Below, piece after piece: positions 1 to 8,681 of a stretch of DNA of 54,155 bases (positions are counted from its first letter, which is position 1; every line of letters starts with the position of its first letter). This DNA is from Betaproteobacteria bacterium. GTDB lineage: Bacteria; Pseudomonadota; Gammaproteobacteria; Burkholderiales; Rhodocyclaceae. Under the pieces are notes generated by a model. It saw only the letters and a program-made list of their open reading frames with translations, was not told where the DNA came from and did no database searches. Position numbers and translations under genes: made by a program. The stretch spans positions 1 through 54,155 of the forward strand of contig WQYV01000006.1 in assembly GCA_009781085.1 (NCBI GenBank), written 5' to 3'.

Positions 1-214
1 GGAAGTACAGCAGCACGGCCATCGATAGCCATTGGCTGGTGTAGCGCTGTCCACGCAAAACCCCAGGCACAGCGGGAAGGAGTGGCAAACCTTTGAGGAT
101 CAGCCACGATCCGCCTGGATGTAATGGAGCAAACCAACCTTCCCAGAGCAAACAAAGCGCGATGAGTGCCAGTAAGGCTACACATTCCAAACGGTTCCAG
201 GCGCAGGGGGTCAT
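1..214 (-). CDS. DUF2069 family membrane protein (N-terminal part, runs off window)
   Basis: This partial gene is read leftward and cut by the window edge; about 71 codons are visible. The start ATG at 214-212 is preceded by a strong GGAGGTGGCA ribosome site at 217-226. The translation begins MTPCAWNRLE, then a first membrane helix rich in Ala, Leu and Ile, a W-x-APLHPGGSW stretch, a second hydrophobic segment (LILKGLPLLPAVPG), an RGxRYTSQW motif and a third helix start. That layout matches DUF2069, a small inner-membrane protein of unknown function. It is divergent from yihY, an arrangement common in betaproteobacteria, where wrbA often follows. The family call rests on remembered motifs. 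Confidence 0.8.
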   Translation of the reverse strand, partial: MTPCAWNRLECVALLALIALCLLWEGWFAPLHPGGSWLILKGLPLLPAVPGVLRGQRYTSQWLSMAVLLYF

Positions 215-341
215 TGCCACCTCCGGCGGTTCTGGAACAAAGATGGCCACTGTGCAAAATAAATCAAAATTTCCTTTACCTGCATGGGATTCAAGGAACC
301 TATAGAATCGCAACATTCTATTCCTAAGTCGGAGTCCGGCC

Positions 342-1574
342 ATGCCCGCACGGACAATCCATCATTCACTACGCGATTTCGTCGTGCTCCTCCACGAGCG
401 TTTTCTGGCGACCCAGTGCTTTCAGGTTGCCGGTAGCCTGACCTATACTGCCCTGCTCGCCATGGTTCCGCTCATTACCGTGACGTTCCTGGCTTTCGGC
501 CAGTTGCCTGGAATGGGGGATATTGAAGAATCCCTCAGAACCTTTTTGCTGGAAAACATGCTCCCGGATAAGGCGGGCAGCATCATCACGACTTATGCGC
601 TGGAGTTTTCCGAAAAGGCGCGTCAGTTGACCTTGATCGGCATTGCGATGCTGGCGGTGACTTCGCTGATGTTGCTGGGAACCATCGAAGAGGTATTCAA
701 CCGTATCTGGGGGGTGCGCCAGCCGCGCCCGCTGCTGTTGCGTATCACTGTCTATTGGTTCGTGCTTACGCTCGGGCCGCCCATCCTCGGGGGGAGCATT
801 GCCGTTACAGGTTATCTGATCAGCCTTTCGATGCAGTGGTCGCCGACCATGGGTTGGCTTGGCCCGTATTCCGCCCGGCTATTGGCACCGCTTCTGCTGA
901 GCGTGCTGTTCGTTTTCCTGTATTACGCCGTACCAAACCATAAGGTACGCTTTACGCATGCGCTGGCGGGGGGGTTGGTAGCAGCGGTTGCTTTTTTCCT
1001 GATGCAGCGCGCTTTCGGGCTTTTCATCGCCCGTTTTCCCACGTATACGCTGGTGTACGGCACGTTCGCAGCCCTGCCAATTTTTCTCGTCTGGCTGTAT
1101 TCGTCCTGGATCGTAGTGCTGCTCGGGGCGCTGATTACTGCAACCTTGCCCACTTTTGCTGAACGCCGACGGGTCGTGGCGCCTTTCCCTGGCTGTGAAG
1201 CGTGGGCGGCAGTAACGATATTGACGCAACTAGCTCGCGCCCAAAGCGATGGTTACCCGACCAGTTTTGAGGCATTGCGCGAGCAGGCTCCCCTATCCGA
1301 GTATCACACCGAAAACGTACTGGGCAAGCTGGCCGAGGCCGGATGGGTGAGCCGCACCGACGAGGGCGACTGGGTTCTCATCCGTGCGCCGTCGCAAATC
1401 CCATTGGCCGAAATCGTCCGCTGTTTCGCACTCGATGTGAGGGCATGGAAATGTGCCATCGGGGCAGTTGTGGAGGAAGGCGCCGACAGCATCGTGCATC
1501 GGTTGGAAGATGGGTTGAGCTTCGGTAATGAAACTCTGGCCGAGTTGATTCCCAATCACGATCACTTGGCATAA
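342..1574 (+). CDS. yihY: YihY/virulence factor BrkB family inner-membrane protein
   Basis: A 410-residue polytopic membrane protein. About six hydrophobic segments fill residues 25-275, including the family-typical YTALLAMVPL motif near the N-terminus and the GTFAALPIFLVWLYSSW motif near 240. The last 130 residues are soluble and look like a winged-helix-type extension, seen in many proteobacterial homologues. The family was once called ribonuclease BN, which is now considered wrong; the true function is unknown. The ATG follows a CGGAGT Shine-Dalgarno-like sequence. The 3' end overlaps the convergent PilZ-like gene by 13 bases. A G7 run lies in the coding sequence near base 970. Confidence 0.9.
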   Translation: MPARTIHHSLRDFVVLLHERFLATQCFQVAGSLTYTALLAMVPLITVTFLAFGQLPGMGDIEESLRTFLLENMLPDKAGSIITTYALEFSEKARQLTLIGIAMLAVTSLMLLGTIEEVFNRIWGVRQPRPLLLRITVYWFVLTLGPPILGGSIAVTGYLISLSMQWSPTMGWLGPYSARLLAPLLLSVLFVFLYYAVPNHKVRFTHALAGGLVAAVAFFLMQRAFGLFIARFPTYTLVYGTFAALPIFLVWLYSSWIVVLLGALITATLPTFAERRRVVAPFPGCEAWAAVTILTQLARAQSDGYPTSFEALREQAPLSEYHTENVLGKLAEAGWVSRTDEGDWVLIRAPSQIPLAEIVRCFALDVRAWKCAIGAVVEEGADSIVHRLEDGLSFGNETLAELIPNHDHLA

Positions 1575-3112
1575 GGGTCGACTTCGAACTGGAAAATCTC
1601 GACAGTGGCCGTCTGCATGTCGAGCCCGAACGCCGAACCTTGGGCAAGATACAGGTTCCCGGCAGCCTCGTGCACCATCACGAACTGGTTCGACACATAA
1701 GTGCCCGCTTCCGTCACGAGGGCGCGATACCCATGAGCCCCTTTTTCCCGCTCCATCATCAAGGCCGGCGCTAGCACGTCGTTGCCACGAAAGCAAATCA
1801 ATACCGGGGTAAAGCCATTCCCAAGCGCCTGCAAACCCAGTTCGACCTGCTGTGGGGTATCGGTTCGCACCCAGCGAACCATGCAAACGGTCCATTCCTG
1901 CGATGCTTCGCGCCGTAAGGCGACAATTGCCCCTGCCGATAGGCTGCGGTGTACGCCCCCAACGCACAAAATGGCATAACCGCCAGGGCTTTCGTTGTAG
2001 ACCGTCCATTCGGCTGCCGCAACTGGGGCATTGCGCCCTATCGCCCACACGTTTCTCAGGCCGACGCAAACTTGCACCATGTAATGTTGGCGAGTACGCG
2101 TTTCGACACGTTCGGGGACAGCCGACCATTGCTCGCGCAGCCTACGCAACAAGGAAAGGATTTCAACTGGGGTCAACCCCAAGGGCAAAATGGCGGAGCC
2201 GATTTCAAGAATTTCGCTGTCGCCGCTTTTGCGCGCACCCACATCTAAGTCAAGCAAACCCTTTTCGAGCCAGAGAATCTGCACGTCGATGCGGTGGACG
2301 ATTTCCTCCATGCTGAAATAGACGGCCTCGACCCCTTTTTCGGGCATGCGCCGCACGCAGGCTACGGGAGACATGTCTTGGTTCGGGTCGAACCAATGGC
2401 TCGACATCTCGGGCGGGAGAGGTACGCAGGCCAGCACCAAATCGCCACCAACAGTTTCCAGATAGTCGAACAACCATTGTTGTTCGCGCAACGTTAGGCT
2501 TTCCATCTGGCTCACCGACATTGTCAGCAAGCGCCTGTAAAGCAAATTGACCTTCGATGGCTGCGGTTCGGCTGTGTCGTCCTTCAGGAGTTCATACTGA
2601 CCGGAAGAAATCCAGACATCGTGGATGCGTTGCCACAAACCGGACGGAACCACCGCTCCGAGCAGGGCGCTTAGGAGATAAATTTCGCTCAGTACCCCCA
2701 AGGCATAGTTGCATGATTCGGCCAACCCAGCCTGCCGGGACAGGAGCTTGCGATGCCGCATATCGTCGTACAGTGCACGCAACTGGCTGGAAAGGCCAAG
2801 GAGGGATTCGATCAGGTTAAACGTCTTGGCGTACAACTCATTGGAAACTGGCAACGGGCACGCCAAGAAACCGGGGCGGAAGCGCCCGCAAACATCGTTG
2901 GCGCGCTGGCAGAGTGAGCCCAATATATCCTGGCGTTGTGAAACCGGTATAGACTCGGTGGCCGAAGCAAGGCTTCCGATACAGCGGCTCAATTCCGACA
3001 GCTCGGCATCAAGGTCATCGCCTGGCTCGTTGGCAAGCCAAGACAACACGCTTTGCATGGGATCAATAGGATGCCCGTCAATCATATGAGCACACGGGAG
3101 AGATTTTGGCAT
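1562..3112 (-). CDS. 516-residue protein with C-terminal PilZ-like domain, possible cyclic-di-GMP receptor
   Basis: A soluble, largely helical protein without signal peptide or membrane segment. Residues 1-360 are leucine-rich and match no domain I can name. From about residue 368 there is a PilZ-like pattern: an N-E-S-P-G-G turn, then a basic/hydrophobic strand with VALRRE, a VRW strand and a VELGLQALG strand. This resembles the D/N-x-S-x-x-G region and beta-barrel of PilZ domains, but I see no clear RxxxR motif just before it, so c-di-GMP binding is inference. The start is uncertain: ATG at 3112 has no good ribosome site, and ATG at 3085 is an alternative. It stands alone, convergent with yihY. 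Confidence 0.6.
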   Translation of the reverse strand: MPKSLPCAHMIDGHPIDPMQSVLSWLANEPGDDLDAELSELSRCIGSLASATESIPVSQRQDILGSLCQRANDVCGRFRPGFLACPLPVSNELYAKTFNLIESLLGLSSQLRALYDDMRHRKLLSRQAGLAESCNYALGVLSEIYLLSALLGAVVPSGLWQRIHDVWISSGQYELLKDDTAEPQPSKVNLLYRRLLTMSVSQMESLTLREQQWLFDYLETVGGDLVLACVPLPPEMSSHWFDPNQDMSPVACVRRMPEKGVEAVYFSMEEIVHRIDVQILWLEKGLLDLDVGARKSGDSEILEIGSAILPLGLTPVEILSLLRRLREQWSAVPERVETRTRQHYMVQVCVGLRNVWAIGRNAPVAAAEWTVYNESPGGYAILCVGGVHRSLSAGAIVALRREASQEWTVCMVRWVRTDTPQQVELGLQALGNGFTPVLICFRGNDVLAPALMMEREKGAHGYRALVTEAGTYVSNQFVMVHEAAGNLYLAQGSAFGLDMQTATVEIFQFEVDPYAK

Positions 3113-3545
3113 CTGTGTATTCTATGTAACTTTGCCCCATTGGGAACCGTTCGGGCCCGATTTAGCGACAAATACTTAACGGACGCTATGAGGGCATTCA
3201 ACGGTCAAACACGATCTACTGAATTGTCCGCTTTTTTGATTTGGGCGGGGAGCAACGTAGGGCGTAGCCCGGGACTGGTTCCCACCCAAAGCGGCGAGCC
3301 TGACGGACGCTTCAAGCCGCCTGTTCGAATTCGTTGCAATCAGTTCCCTTCAAGTGTATAGCTGGTTAGCTTGCGTGGGTCATGGAAGATCGCCAAAGTG
3401 CTATCTATGACGATCAGGTAGGTCGTGTGTACAAAGCCGGACAAATCAAAAGCTCGCGGCAACAATAGTACGGTCTACTTGCCTTATCACAGTGGAAATC
3501 ATATAATTTAACGTTTCCCAATGAGATTTCACGAGGTAATTCAAG
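3113..3545. other. intergenic region with RNA-like folds and the rpsP promoter
   Basis: There is no convincing gene in these 433 bases. It holds a nested fold: TTTGGGCGGGGA at 3240-3251 pairs with TTCCCACCCAAA at 3279-3290 (one C-A mismatch, one G-T), enclosing a perfect GGGC-gta-GCCC hairpin at 3260-3270. A further GCGGC/GCCGC pairing joins 3291-3295 and 3316-3320. The rpsP promoter lies at the right end. The folded block lies upstream of that promoter, so it is not part of the transcript that promoter makes. Confidence 0.5.
3479..3507 (+). promoter_or_regulatory. sigma-70 promoter of rpsP operon
   Basis: TTGCCT at 3479-3484 and a perfect TATAAT at 3502-3507 are separated by 17 bases. The expected transcript starts near 3514, giving a leader of about 30 bases before the rpsP ATG, with ACGAGG as a ribosome site. 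Confidence 0.75.
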
Positions 3546-3809
3546 ATGGTTGTTATTCGTCTTGCCCGGGGCGGAGCTAAGAAACACCCGTTCTACAACA
3601 TCGTTGTTGCCGATTCGCGTAGCCGCCGGGATGGCCGCTTCATCGAACGTGTCGGCTTTTATAACCCAATCGCTTCCGCCGCGGGGCAAGCGCTTTCCAT
3701 CAATGCTGAGCGGCTCGCCTATTGGGAACAGAATGGTGCGGCCCTGTCGTCGACCGTCGCCCGCCTAGTCAAGCAGAACGCCAAGGCTGGCCAGCAAGCG
3801 GCTGCCTAA
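3546..3809 (+). CDS. rpsP: 30S ribosomal protein S16
   Basis: An 87-residue S16 protein of normal length. The N-terminus ([25 protein letters not shown]) and the following [15 protein letters not shown] block are diagnostic of the family. It is a primary binder of 16S rRNA in the small subunit. It is the first gene of the conserved rpsP-rimM-trmD-rplS operon, starting 38 bases after a strong promoter, with ACGAGG upstream of the ATG. rimM follows after 18 bases. The C-terminal tail is Ala/Gln-rich, as is usual in betaproteobacteria. Confidence 0.98.
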   Translation: MVVIRLARGGAKKHPFYNIVVADSRSRRDGRFIERVGFYNPIASAAGQALSINAERLAYWEQNGAALSSTVARLVKQNAKAGQQAAA

Positions 3810-3827
3810 AGCGGCGGCACAAGTTCC

Positions 3828-4334
3828 ATGATCGTGCTGGGGCGCATCGCAGCTCCTTTCGGCGTCAAGGGTTGGCTCAAAATCCAACCTTTCGGTGATG
3901 ACCCAAAGCTGTGGGAGGTAATGCCCCACTGGTGGCTGGCTCCCGAACCAAAAACGCCCGATGGTCAATGGGTGCGGTACGCGCTACGCGGCTGCCAGCC
4001 GCACAGCAAAGGGCTGATCGCATGCCTCGAAGGCATTGACGACCGCAGCACAGCAGAACCATTTTCCGGTTGGTATGTCGCCGCGCCGTGCGAGTCCCTG
4101 CCCAGTACCGAAGAAAACGAATACTACTGGGGTGACCTCATCGGTATGGCTGTGCACGATGAAACGGGGGAACTGCTTGGCGAAGTCGAGAACCTGCTCT
4201 CCACTGGCGCGCACGACGTGCTCCAGGTGCGGGATGGCGACACGGAACGCCTGATCCCGTTCGTGGCCGCTTACGTGCTGGATGTCGACACCAAAACCAG
4301 GTCGATCCGCACGGCTTGGCAGAAAGACTGGTAA
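3828..4334 (+). CDS. rimM: ribosome maturation factor RimM
   Basis: A 168-residue protein. Its N-terminal barrel starts with [21 protein letters not shown], the RimM signature, and its C-terminal PRC-barrel half carries [15 protein letters not shown] and the typical end with [15 protein letters not shown]. RimM binds S19 and helps assemble the 30S head. Length and position between rpsP and trmD are standard. The ATG at 3828 is the only sensible start for the conserved N-terminus; trmD follows after 25 bases. Confidence 0.97.
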   Translation: MIVLGRIAAPFGVKGWLKIQPFGDDPKLWEVMPHWWLAPEPKTPDGQWVRYALRGCQPHSKGLIACLEGIDDRSTAEPFSGWYVAAPCESLPSTEENEYYWGDLIGMAVHDETGELLGEVENLLSTGAHDVLQVRDGDTERLIPFVAAYVLDVDTKTRSIRTAWQKDW

Positions 4335-4359
4335 AACGGCCATACAGGAACAAGAAACC

Positions 4360-5133
4360 ATGCGCCGTTACGACGCGATTACCCTCTTCCCGGAGATGTT
4401 CACCGCCCTCACCGGCAGCGGCATTACGCGGCGGGCGCTGGAGCGTGGCTTATACCAAGTTTCTTTCCACGACCCGCGCGAATTCACAAATGATGCACAC
4501 CGCACGGTCGATGACCGTCCATACGGTGGCGGTCCCGGCATGGTGATGTTGCCCGAACCGTTGACACAAGCTATCGCCCAAGCACGGCAAAGGCAGGCCG
4601 ATGCGCTCGGTGCATCTGGCCCAGTTATTTATCTGTCGCCGCAAGGCACACCGCTTACGCACGGCAAAATTCTGGAACTAACCCGGTTGCCAGGTTTGAT
4701 CCTGCTTTGCGGGCGCTACGAAGGCGTCGACCAACGCCTGCTCGACCATGAAGTAGATGAAGAAATTTCACTCGGCGACTTCGTCCTTTCGGGCGGTGAA
4801 CTGGCGGCAATGGCGCTCATCGATGCTATCGTACGCCAGTTACCGGGTGCGCTGAACGATGCTGGGTCAGCTCAGGAAGATTCCTTCGTAGCCGGGTTGC
4901 TCGACTGCCCGCACTACACACGGCCAGAAGTTTTTGGGAACGAACAGATCCCAGAAGTGCTACTTTCCGGCAACCACGCCCTTATTCGCCGTTGGCGGTT
5001 CAAGCAGTCTTTAGGCCGTACATGGCTGCGCCGCCCCGACCTACTTGCGCAAAGGGGGATAAATGAGGAAGAATCGCGCCTCTTGGAAGAATTCCAAGAG
5101 GAATACCACAGGAAAACCCGTACAGAAGCATAA
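4360..5133 (+). CDS. trmD: tRNA (guanine-37-N1)-methyltransferase TrmD
   Basis: A 257-residue SPOUT methyltransferase making m1G37 in tRNAs, which prevents +1 frameshifting. It opens [14 protein letters not shown], carries the [13 protein letters not shown] loop, the [12 protein letters not shown] trefoil-knot motif and [13 protein letters not shown], all diagnostic. The ATG at 4360 is chosen because family members start exactly there; an in-frame ATG at 4282 would overlap rimM. AGGAA lies about nine bases upstream. It is the third gene of the operon, ahead of rplS. Confidence 0.98.
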   Translation: MRRYDAITLFPEMFTALTGSGITRRALERGLYQVSFHDPREFTNDAHRTVDDRPYGGGPGMVMLPEPLTQAIAQARQRQADALGASGPVIYLSPQGTPLTHGKILELTRLPGLILLCGRYEGVDQRLLDHEVDEEISLGDFVLSGGELAAMALIDAIVRQLPGALNDAGSAQEDSFVAGLLDCPHYTRPEVFGNEQIPEVLLSGNHALIRRWRFKQSLGRTWLRRPDLLAQRGINEEESRLLEEFQEEYHRKTRTEA

Positions 5134-5224
5134 GCCGGCTTTTCGATGACAAACCGCACGCATCAGGCGCTGCTTGCTCTGCGTGCCAGGCCACTGGCCG
5201 TTGAACGACATGGAGTCCATGAGA

Positions 5225-5635
5225 ATGAACCTGATCCAGCAAATCGAACAAGAAGAAATCATCCGGCTGACCGCCGACAAGACCATCCCCGACTTTTCCC
5301 CCGGCGATACTGTAGTGGTACAGGTCAAAGTCAAGGAAGGTTCGCGTGAGCGCCTGCAAGCTTACGAAGGCGTAGTGATTGCCAAGCGTAACCGCGGCCT
5401 AAATTCCTCCTTCATTGTGCGCAAGATTTCCTCTGGTGAAGGCGTGGAACGGACGTTCCAAACCTATTCCCCGTTGCTGGCCGCAATCGAAGTCAAGCGC
5501 CGTGGTGATGTGCGCCGCGCCAAGCTCTACTACCTGCGCAACCGTTCCGGCAAGTCTGCGCGGATCAAGGAAAAGCTCGACTACAAGGCCGCTGCAGCCA
5601 AAAAGCGCACGGCTACCGAAACGCCTTCGGCGTAA
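5225..5635 (+). CDS. rplS: 50S ribosomal protein L19
   Basis: A 136-residue L19, located at the 30S-50S interface. [12 protein letters not shown] is the usual N-terminus, which fixes the start at 5225 rather than the upstream in-frame ATGs; GGAG lies at 5212-5215. The body holds [16 protein letters not shown], the [10 protein letters not shown] block and a Y-Y-L-R-x-R-x-G-K motif near the end. The C-terminus is Lys/Ala/Thr-rich. It is the last gene of the operon and is followed by a hairpin. Confidence 0.98.
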   Translation: MNLIQQIEQEEIIRLTADKTIPDFSPGDTVVVQVKVKEGSRERLQAYEGVVIAKRNRGLNSSFIVRKISSGEGVERTFQTYSPLLAAIEVKRRGDVRRAKLYYLRNRSGKSARIKEKLDYKAAAAKKRTATETPSA

Positions 5636-5645
5636 TCGTAGCGCA

Positions 5646-5665
5646 GGGGCGGCTCCTGCCGTCCC
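5646..5665. terminator. hairpin between convergent rplS and exbD
   Basis: GGGGCGGC at 5646-5653 pairs with GCCGTCCC at 5658-5665 through one G-T pair around a TCCT loop, followed by TATTCTTTC on the plus strand. It lies 10 bases after the rplS stop and touches the exbD stop. The T-rich tail is weak, so efficiency is uncertain. Confidence 0.5.
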
Positions 5666-6075
5666 TATTCTTTCGGCTTGCTGACAAAGCCTATTTTTTC
5701 CAACCCCGCACGGGATGCCCACGCCATCGTGCGCGCCACGAATTCGTAGGGCGTAGCCGCATCGGCTTGGAGATGGAGTTCCGGGGGCGGTTCATGTTTG
5801 GCTGCTTCCCGCATCAAGTTTTTCAGTTCTACCTCTTCGACAGGCTTACCGTTCCATAAAAACCGCCCATCGGCCTTGATGCCAAGCTGGATGGTCCCTG
5901 GTTTCATATCTACCACGGCGCTATCGGCTACGGGCAGGTCGATCTTGACGGCGTGGGTCAGCAGCGGCGCAGCGATGATAAAGATGACAAGCAACACCAG
6001 CATCACGTCGATGAGCGGGATCATGTTGATTTCCGCTCGTGGCGTGTCATGTTCAGCTTGGGGATGAAAAGCCAT
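5665..6075 (-). CDS. exbD: ExbD/TolR family biopolymer transport protein
   Basis: A 136-residue protein with a short cytoplasmic N-terminus, one membrane helix near residues 18-43 and a periplasmic C-terminal domain. The helix starts with the family N-M-I-P-L-I-D-V-M-L-V-L-L-V-I-F pattern, whose Asp is the proton-carrying residue. It works with ExbB to pass proton-motive force to TonB. It is two bases downstream of exbB and last in tonB-exbB-exbD, which favours ExbD over TolR, since no tolA/tolB is nearby. Confidence 0.9.
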   Translation of the reverse strand: MAFHPQAEHDTPRAEINMIPLIDVMLVLLVIFIIAAPLLTHAVKIDLPVADSAVVDMKPGTIQLGIKADGRFLWNGKPVEEVELKNLMREAAKHEPPPELHLQADAATPYEFVARTMAWASRAGLEKIGFVSKPKE

Positions 6076-6077
6076 GT

Positions 6078-6872
6078 TCAGCGTGCTCCTTCTACCTTCA
6101 CCTTCGCTGCGTCCGTCCGCTGGGTCGCGGTAGCGGGGAGTTCGACGATCTGTGGTTCGCCTGGAGCCAACCCCAACCCCAGCAGGCCGAACACCGCATG
6201 CGCAAAGCGCTCCAGATCCACGGTCAAATTACGGTTCTGCCGAGTAAAAGCGTTATAGGCCAACAAGGCGGGAATGGAGACGAACAGGCCATAGGCGGTC
6301 ATGATGAGTGCCTCGCCGACCGGCCCAGCCACTTTGTCGAGGCTTGCCTGCGCCGAGAGTGCAATACTTTGCAGGGCGTGGAAAATACCCCATACCGTGC
6401 CAAACAGCCCCACAAAGGGAGCCGTCGAGGCAATGGAAGCCAGCGGCGTCATGCCGCGTTCCATATGACGCGTTTCCCTGGTGACGCCATGCGCCAGCGC
6501 GGCACTGACGTAATCGTCTGGCGAAGCAAGCTCAAATCCCAGCCCATCCGTTTTCCGGGCATTGACACCATCCCCCGCTTCCCGCAGGGACTGACAAGCC
6601 TGGAGCCCTTCGCCCAAGAGACGGGCAAAAGGATTGTTCCCGCCCGTGGCAATCCGCAGGAGTTCCGCATCGACAGGTTGGCGCACCCGCCGGAAGTCCG
6701 TGACGAATACCCGGCTCCGCATGCGGGTCGCTATATAGCGCCATAACCTCGACACGATCAGATACCACGACAGAAGCGACATTGCCGTCAGGATTGCCAA
6801 AACGCAAAGGCCAACGGTATCCACCTGCACCAGGAAATGGGCAAAACCCCAGGAAGATTCAGACATATGCAT
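6078..6872 (-). CDS. exbB: ExbB/TolQ family proton channel protein
   Basis: A 264-residue membrane protein with an N-terminal helix at about residues 12-35, a cytoplasmic region and two further helices. The diagnostic block is A-S-I-A-S-T-A-P-F-V-G-L-F-G-T-V-W-G-I, followed by the V-A-G-P-V-G-E-A-L-I-M-T-A helix. It forms the energising channel with ExbD. A longer reading frame extends upstream into tonB, but the methionine at 6872 sits just after the tonB stop at 6877, so it or the ATG at 6866 is the likely start; no strong ribosome site is visible. Confidence 0.88.
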   Translation of the reverse strand: MHMSESSWGFAHFLVQVDTVGLCVLAILTAMSLLSWYLIVSRLWRYIATRMRSRVFVTDFRRVRQPVDAELLRIATGGNNPFARLLGEGLQACQSLREAGDGVNARKTDGLGFELASPDDYVSAALAHGVTRETRHMERGMTPLASIASTAPFVGLFGTVWGIFHALQSIALSAQASLDKVAGPVGEALIMTAYGLFVSIPALLAYNAFTRQNRNLTVDLERFAHAVFGLLGLGLAPGEPQIVELPATATQRTDAAKVKVEGAR

Positions 6873-6876
6873 TTCA

Positions 6877-7635
6877 TCAACTTTGTAGTTCAAACCGAAA
6901 CGGCACGACCACCCAACCCGCGACTGGCGTCCCGGCTCGTTGCGCCGGTCGGAACCGCCATTGCCACACCGCATTGAGCGCCGCCTTGTCGAGCCGTTCA
7001 TAACCACTGCTCTTATACAGCATCACCTCACCCGCACGCCCTTGCTCTGTGACATGGACACGCAGTTTTACCAGCCCTTGTTCGCGCAGGCGGCGCGACT
7101 GCGGCGGATATTCCGGCTCCGGATTGGAAAAATAACTCACGTTAGAATCGGGGCCGGCGTAATCTTTGTCCTGATTGCCCTCCCCGCTCCTGTCATCTCC
7201 ACTCCTGTCAAACGTTCCACCTGCTACCGCTGCCGTTACGGCTAAAGAAACGTCGATGCTTGAATTGGCCTGGGTGGGTGGCTCTACCGGAACAGCGGGA
7301 GCAGCATCCACAGCCGCCGGGATAATTGCGGATTGTACCGCCGCTGGCTGAGGCCGTGATGGCGTTGGTGTCCTTGGCCGTATTAGCGGTGGAACTGGAC
7401 GCGTAATGGGAAGCGGTTCGGTGGATCGCGGGACAAGCGACGGCGACAAAAGCGAAGAAGCAGGCAGAGGATTTTCAATCCAGCTTGCCCGCAAAATCAT
7501 GGGCTCCTCATCGTGGTGCGTAGAACTGGAAAGGTTCGAGAGCACTGCTGCACCAGCAACGTGCAGGCATGCAACCAAAATCAGCAAGAACCCGCGCACG
7601 ACGAGTGGCACAGTATCGCTTGCCAAGTCATTCAT
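6877..7635 (-). CDS. tonB: TonB energy transducer
   Basis: About 252 residues. An N-terminal membrane anchor lies near residues 10-32, followed by a Pro/Ser/Thr-rich periplasmic linker and a C-terminal TonB domain (from about 160) with the N-P-E-P-E-Y-P-P-Q-S-R-R pattern, G-x-V-x-L-R-V-H-V and S-S-G-Y-E-R-L-D-K-A-A-L-N-A-V. It passes energy from ExbBD to outer-membrane receptors. The ATG at 7635 is chosen because it places the anchor near the N-terminus; the frame is open to 7749. No receptor gene lies in this window. Confidence 0.87.
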   Translation of the reverse strand: MNDLASDTVPLVVRGFLLILVACLHVAGAAVLSNLSSSTHHDEEPMILRASWIENPLPASSLLSPSLVPRSTEPLPITRPVPPLIRPRTPTPSRPQPAAVQSAIIPAAVDAAPAVPVEPPTQANSSIDVSLAVTAAVAGGTFDRSGDDRSGEGNQDKDYAGPDSNVSYFSNPEPEYPPQSRRLREQGLVKLRVHVTEQGRAGEVMLYKSSGYERLDKAALNAVWQWRFRPAQRAGTPVAGWVVVPFRFELQS

Positions 7636-7825
7636 GGCGCGGATAGGGAAACAGGCATTAATAAAAGCATGGCTTAGTTTAATGCAAGTCCAGCGATACT
7701 GACACCGTGCACCATAGGCATCACCATCTTCCATGGGAAAAACACACACTGGATACGGGCTAAGCGCAATCTATGGGCTGCAAGGTGCTCAACCTCCGGT
7801 AGGACAAAACCGCTTAACCGTTTCG

Positions 7826-7867
7826 TTCACAAAAGCCGTTACCCATGCTAGGCTGAGGGTCTCAGCC
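7826..7867 (+). promoter_or_regulatory. candidate promoter and palindrome upstream of the acetate channel gene
   Basis: TTCACA at 7826-7831 and TAGGCT at 7849-7854 are 17 bases apart, a possible sigma-70 promoter. A perfect GGCTGAG-ggt-CTCAGCC hairpin or operator occupies 7851-7867, at the expected transcript start. It is about 80 bases upstream of the GTG start. Confidence 0.35.
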
Positions 7868-7947
7868 GATCACCCCTCATCATGGATTCTGCCATGTGGT
7901 TTGGTCGTCGAGGATATTTATTTAAAATACATAGCGGAGGATTCAAC

Positions 7948-8574
7948 GTGTCTCAAGTTCAAGAAACCAAGATTGTTAACGCTGACCCCACTGCGTTGGG
8001 CGTATTCGGCCTTTCCCTCATCACGTTTGTCGCTTCGTCCAGTAAACTGGGCTGGACATCAGGCAACTCCACTTATTTAATACCATGGGCGCTTTGTCTT
8101 GGGTCATTTGCCCAATTATGGGCTGCTTCTCTCGATTTCAAGCGCAATAGCTATTTCGGTGCAATCGTGTTGGGTGCTTTTGGTCTTTTCTGGGTGGCTG
8201 TTGCACTGACATGGTTCATTGCCAATGGTTTTTTCGGCACGATCCCTGAAAAAGCTAGTCTGAAGCATTTCGGTTATGCCTGCATCGGTTATATGTTTTT
8301 TTCCTGCTTCATAACTGTAGCCGCATTCGAGGTCAACAAGGTTTTCGGTGTCATCTTGGCGCTGATCGTTGTGCTTCTCGGATCGCTTGGAATCCAACTT
8401 CTCAACTCCGATAATCCAGATATTGCAAACTTGTTTGGGGGGATAGCTGGATGGTCAGAATTTTTGATTTCCATATTGGGTTTCTACGCAGCCGGTGCAA
8501 TTTTCCTGAACAGCTTCTTTGGCCGTCAGATTTTGCCTGTTGGTAGACCGATGGGGTGGGTGAAGAAAGCCTGA
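7948..8574 (+). CDS. satP: acetate/succinate channel, GPR1/FUN34/YaaH (SatP) family
   Basis: A 208-residue protein with six predicted membrane helices. Near the N-terminus it has N-A-D-P-T-A-L-G-V-F-G-L, a variant of the family N-P-x-P-L-G-L motif, and it keeps the even helix spacing of SatP. Members move acetate and sometimes succinate across the inner membrane. The GTG at 7948 is preferred over the in-frame ATG at 7882, because AGCGGAGGA ends seven bases before the GTG and homologues start there. A strong terminator follows. The divergent and downstream genes include a second acetate transporter, suggesting real dependence on acetate. Confidence 0.88.
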   Translation: MSQVQETKIVNADPTALGVFGLSLITFVASSSKLGWTSGNSTYLIPWALCLGSFAQLWAASLDFKRNSYFGAIVLGAFGLFWVAVALTWFIANGFFGTIPEKASLKHFGYACIGYMFFSCFITVAAFEVNKVFGVILALIVVLLGSLGIQLLNSDNPDIANLFGGIAGWSEFLISILGFYAAGAIFLNSFFGRQILPVGRPMGWVKKA

Positions 8575-8593
8575 TCGATCTTTCAAAAAAACG

Positions 8594-8632
8594 AAAAACC
8601 GAACCCGTGTTACATGGGTTCGGTTTTTTTCC
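8594..8632 (+). terminator. Rho-independent terminator of the acetate channel gene
   Basis: A perfect 13-base stem, 8594-8606 with 8616-8628, extends by three weaker pairs to a three-base loop. The T run at 8624-8630 overlaps the right arm. It starts 20 bases after the stop codon. Confidence 0.92.
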
Positions 8633-8681
8633 TTTTGGAGCAGTTCTGGATTAACCAGTTGCCGTGTTAATAACTCCTCAC

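Noticed and set aside
3324-3332. TTCGAATTC resembling a tRNA T-loop
   Set aside because: No T-stem, anticodon arm or acceptor stem can be built around it.
3414-3689. 91-codon leftward frame overlapping rpsP
   Set aside because: Mostly antisense to the rpsP coding sequence.
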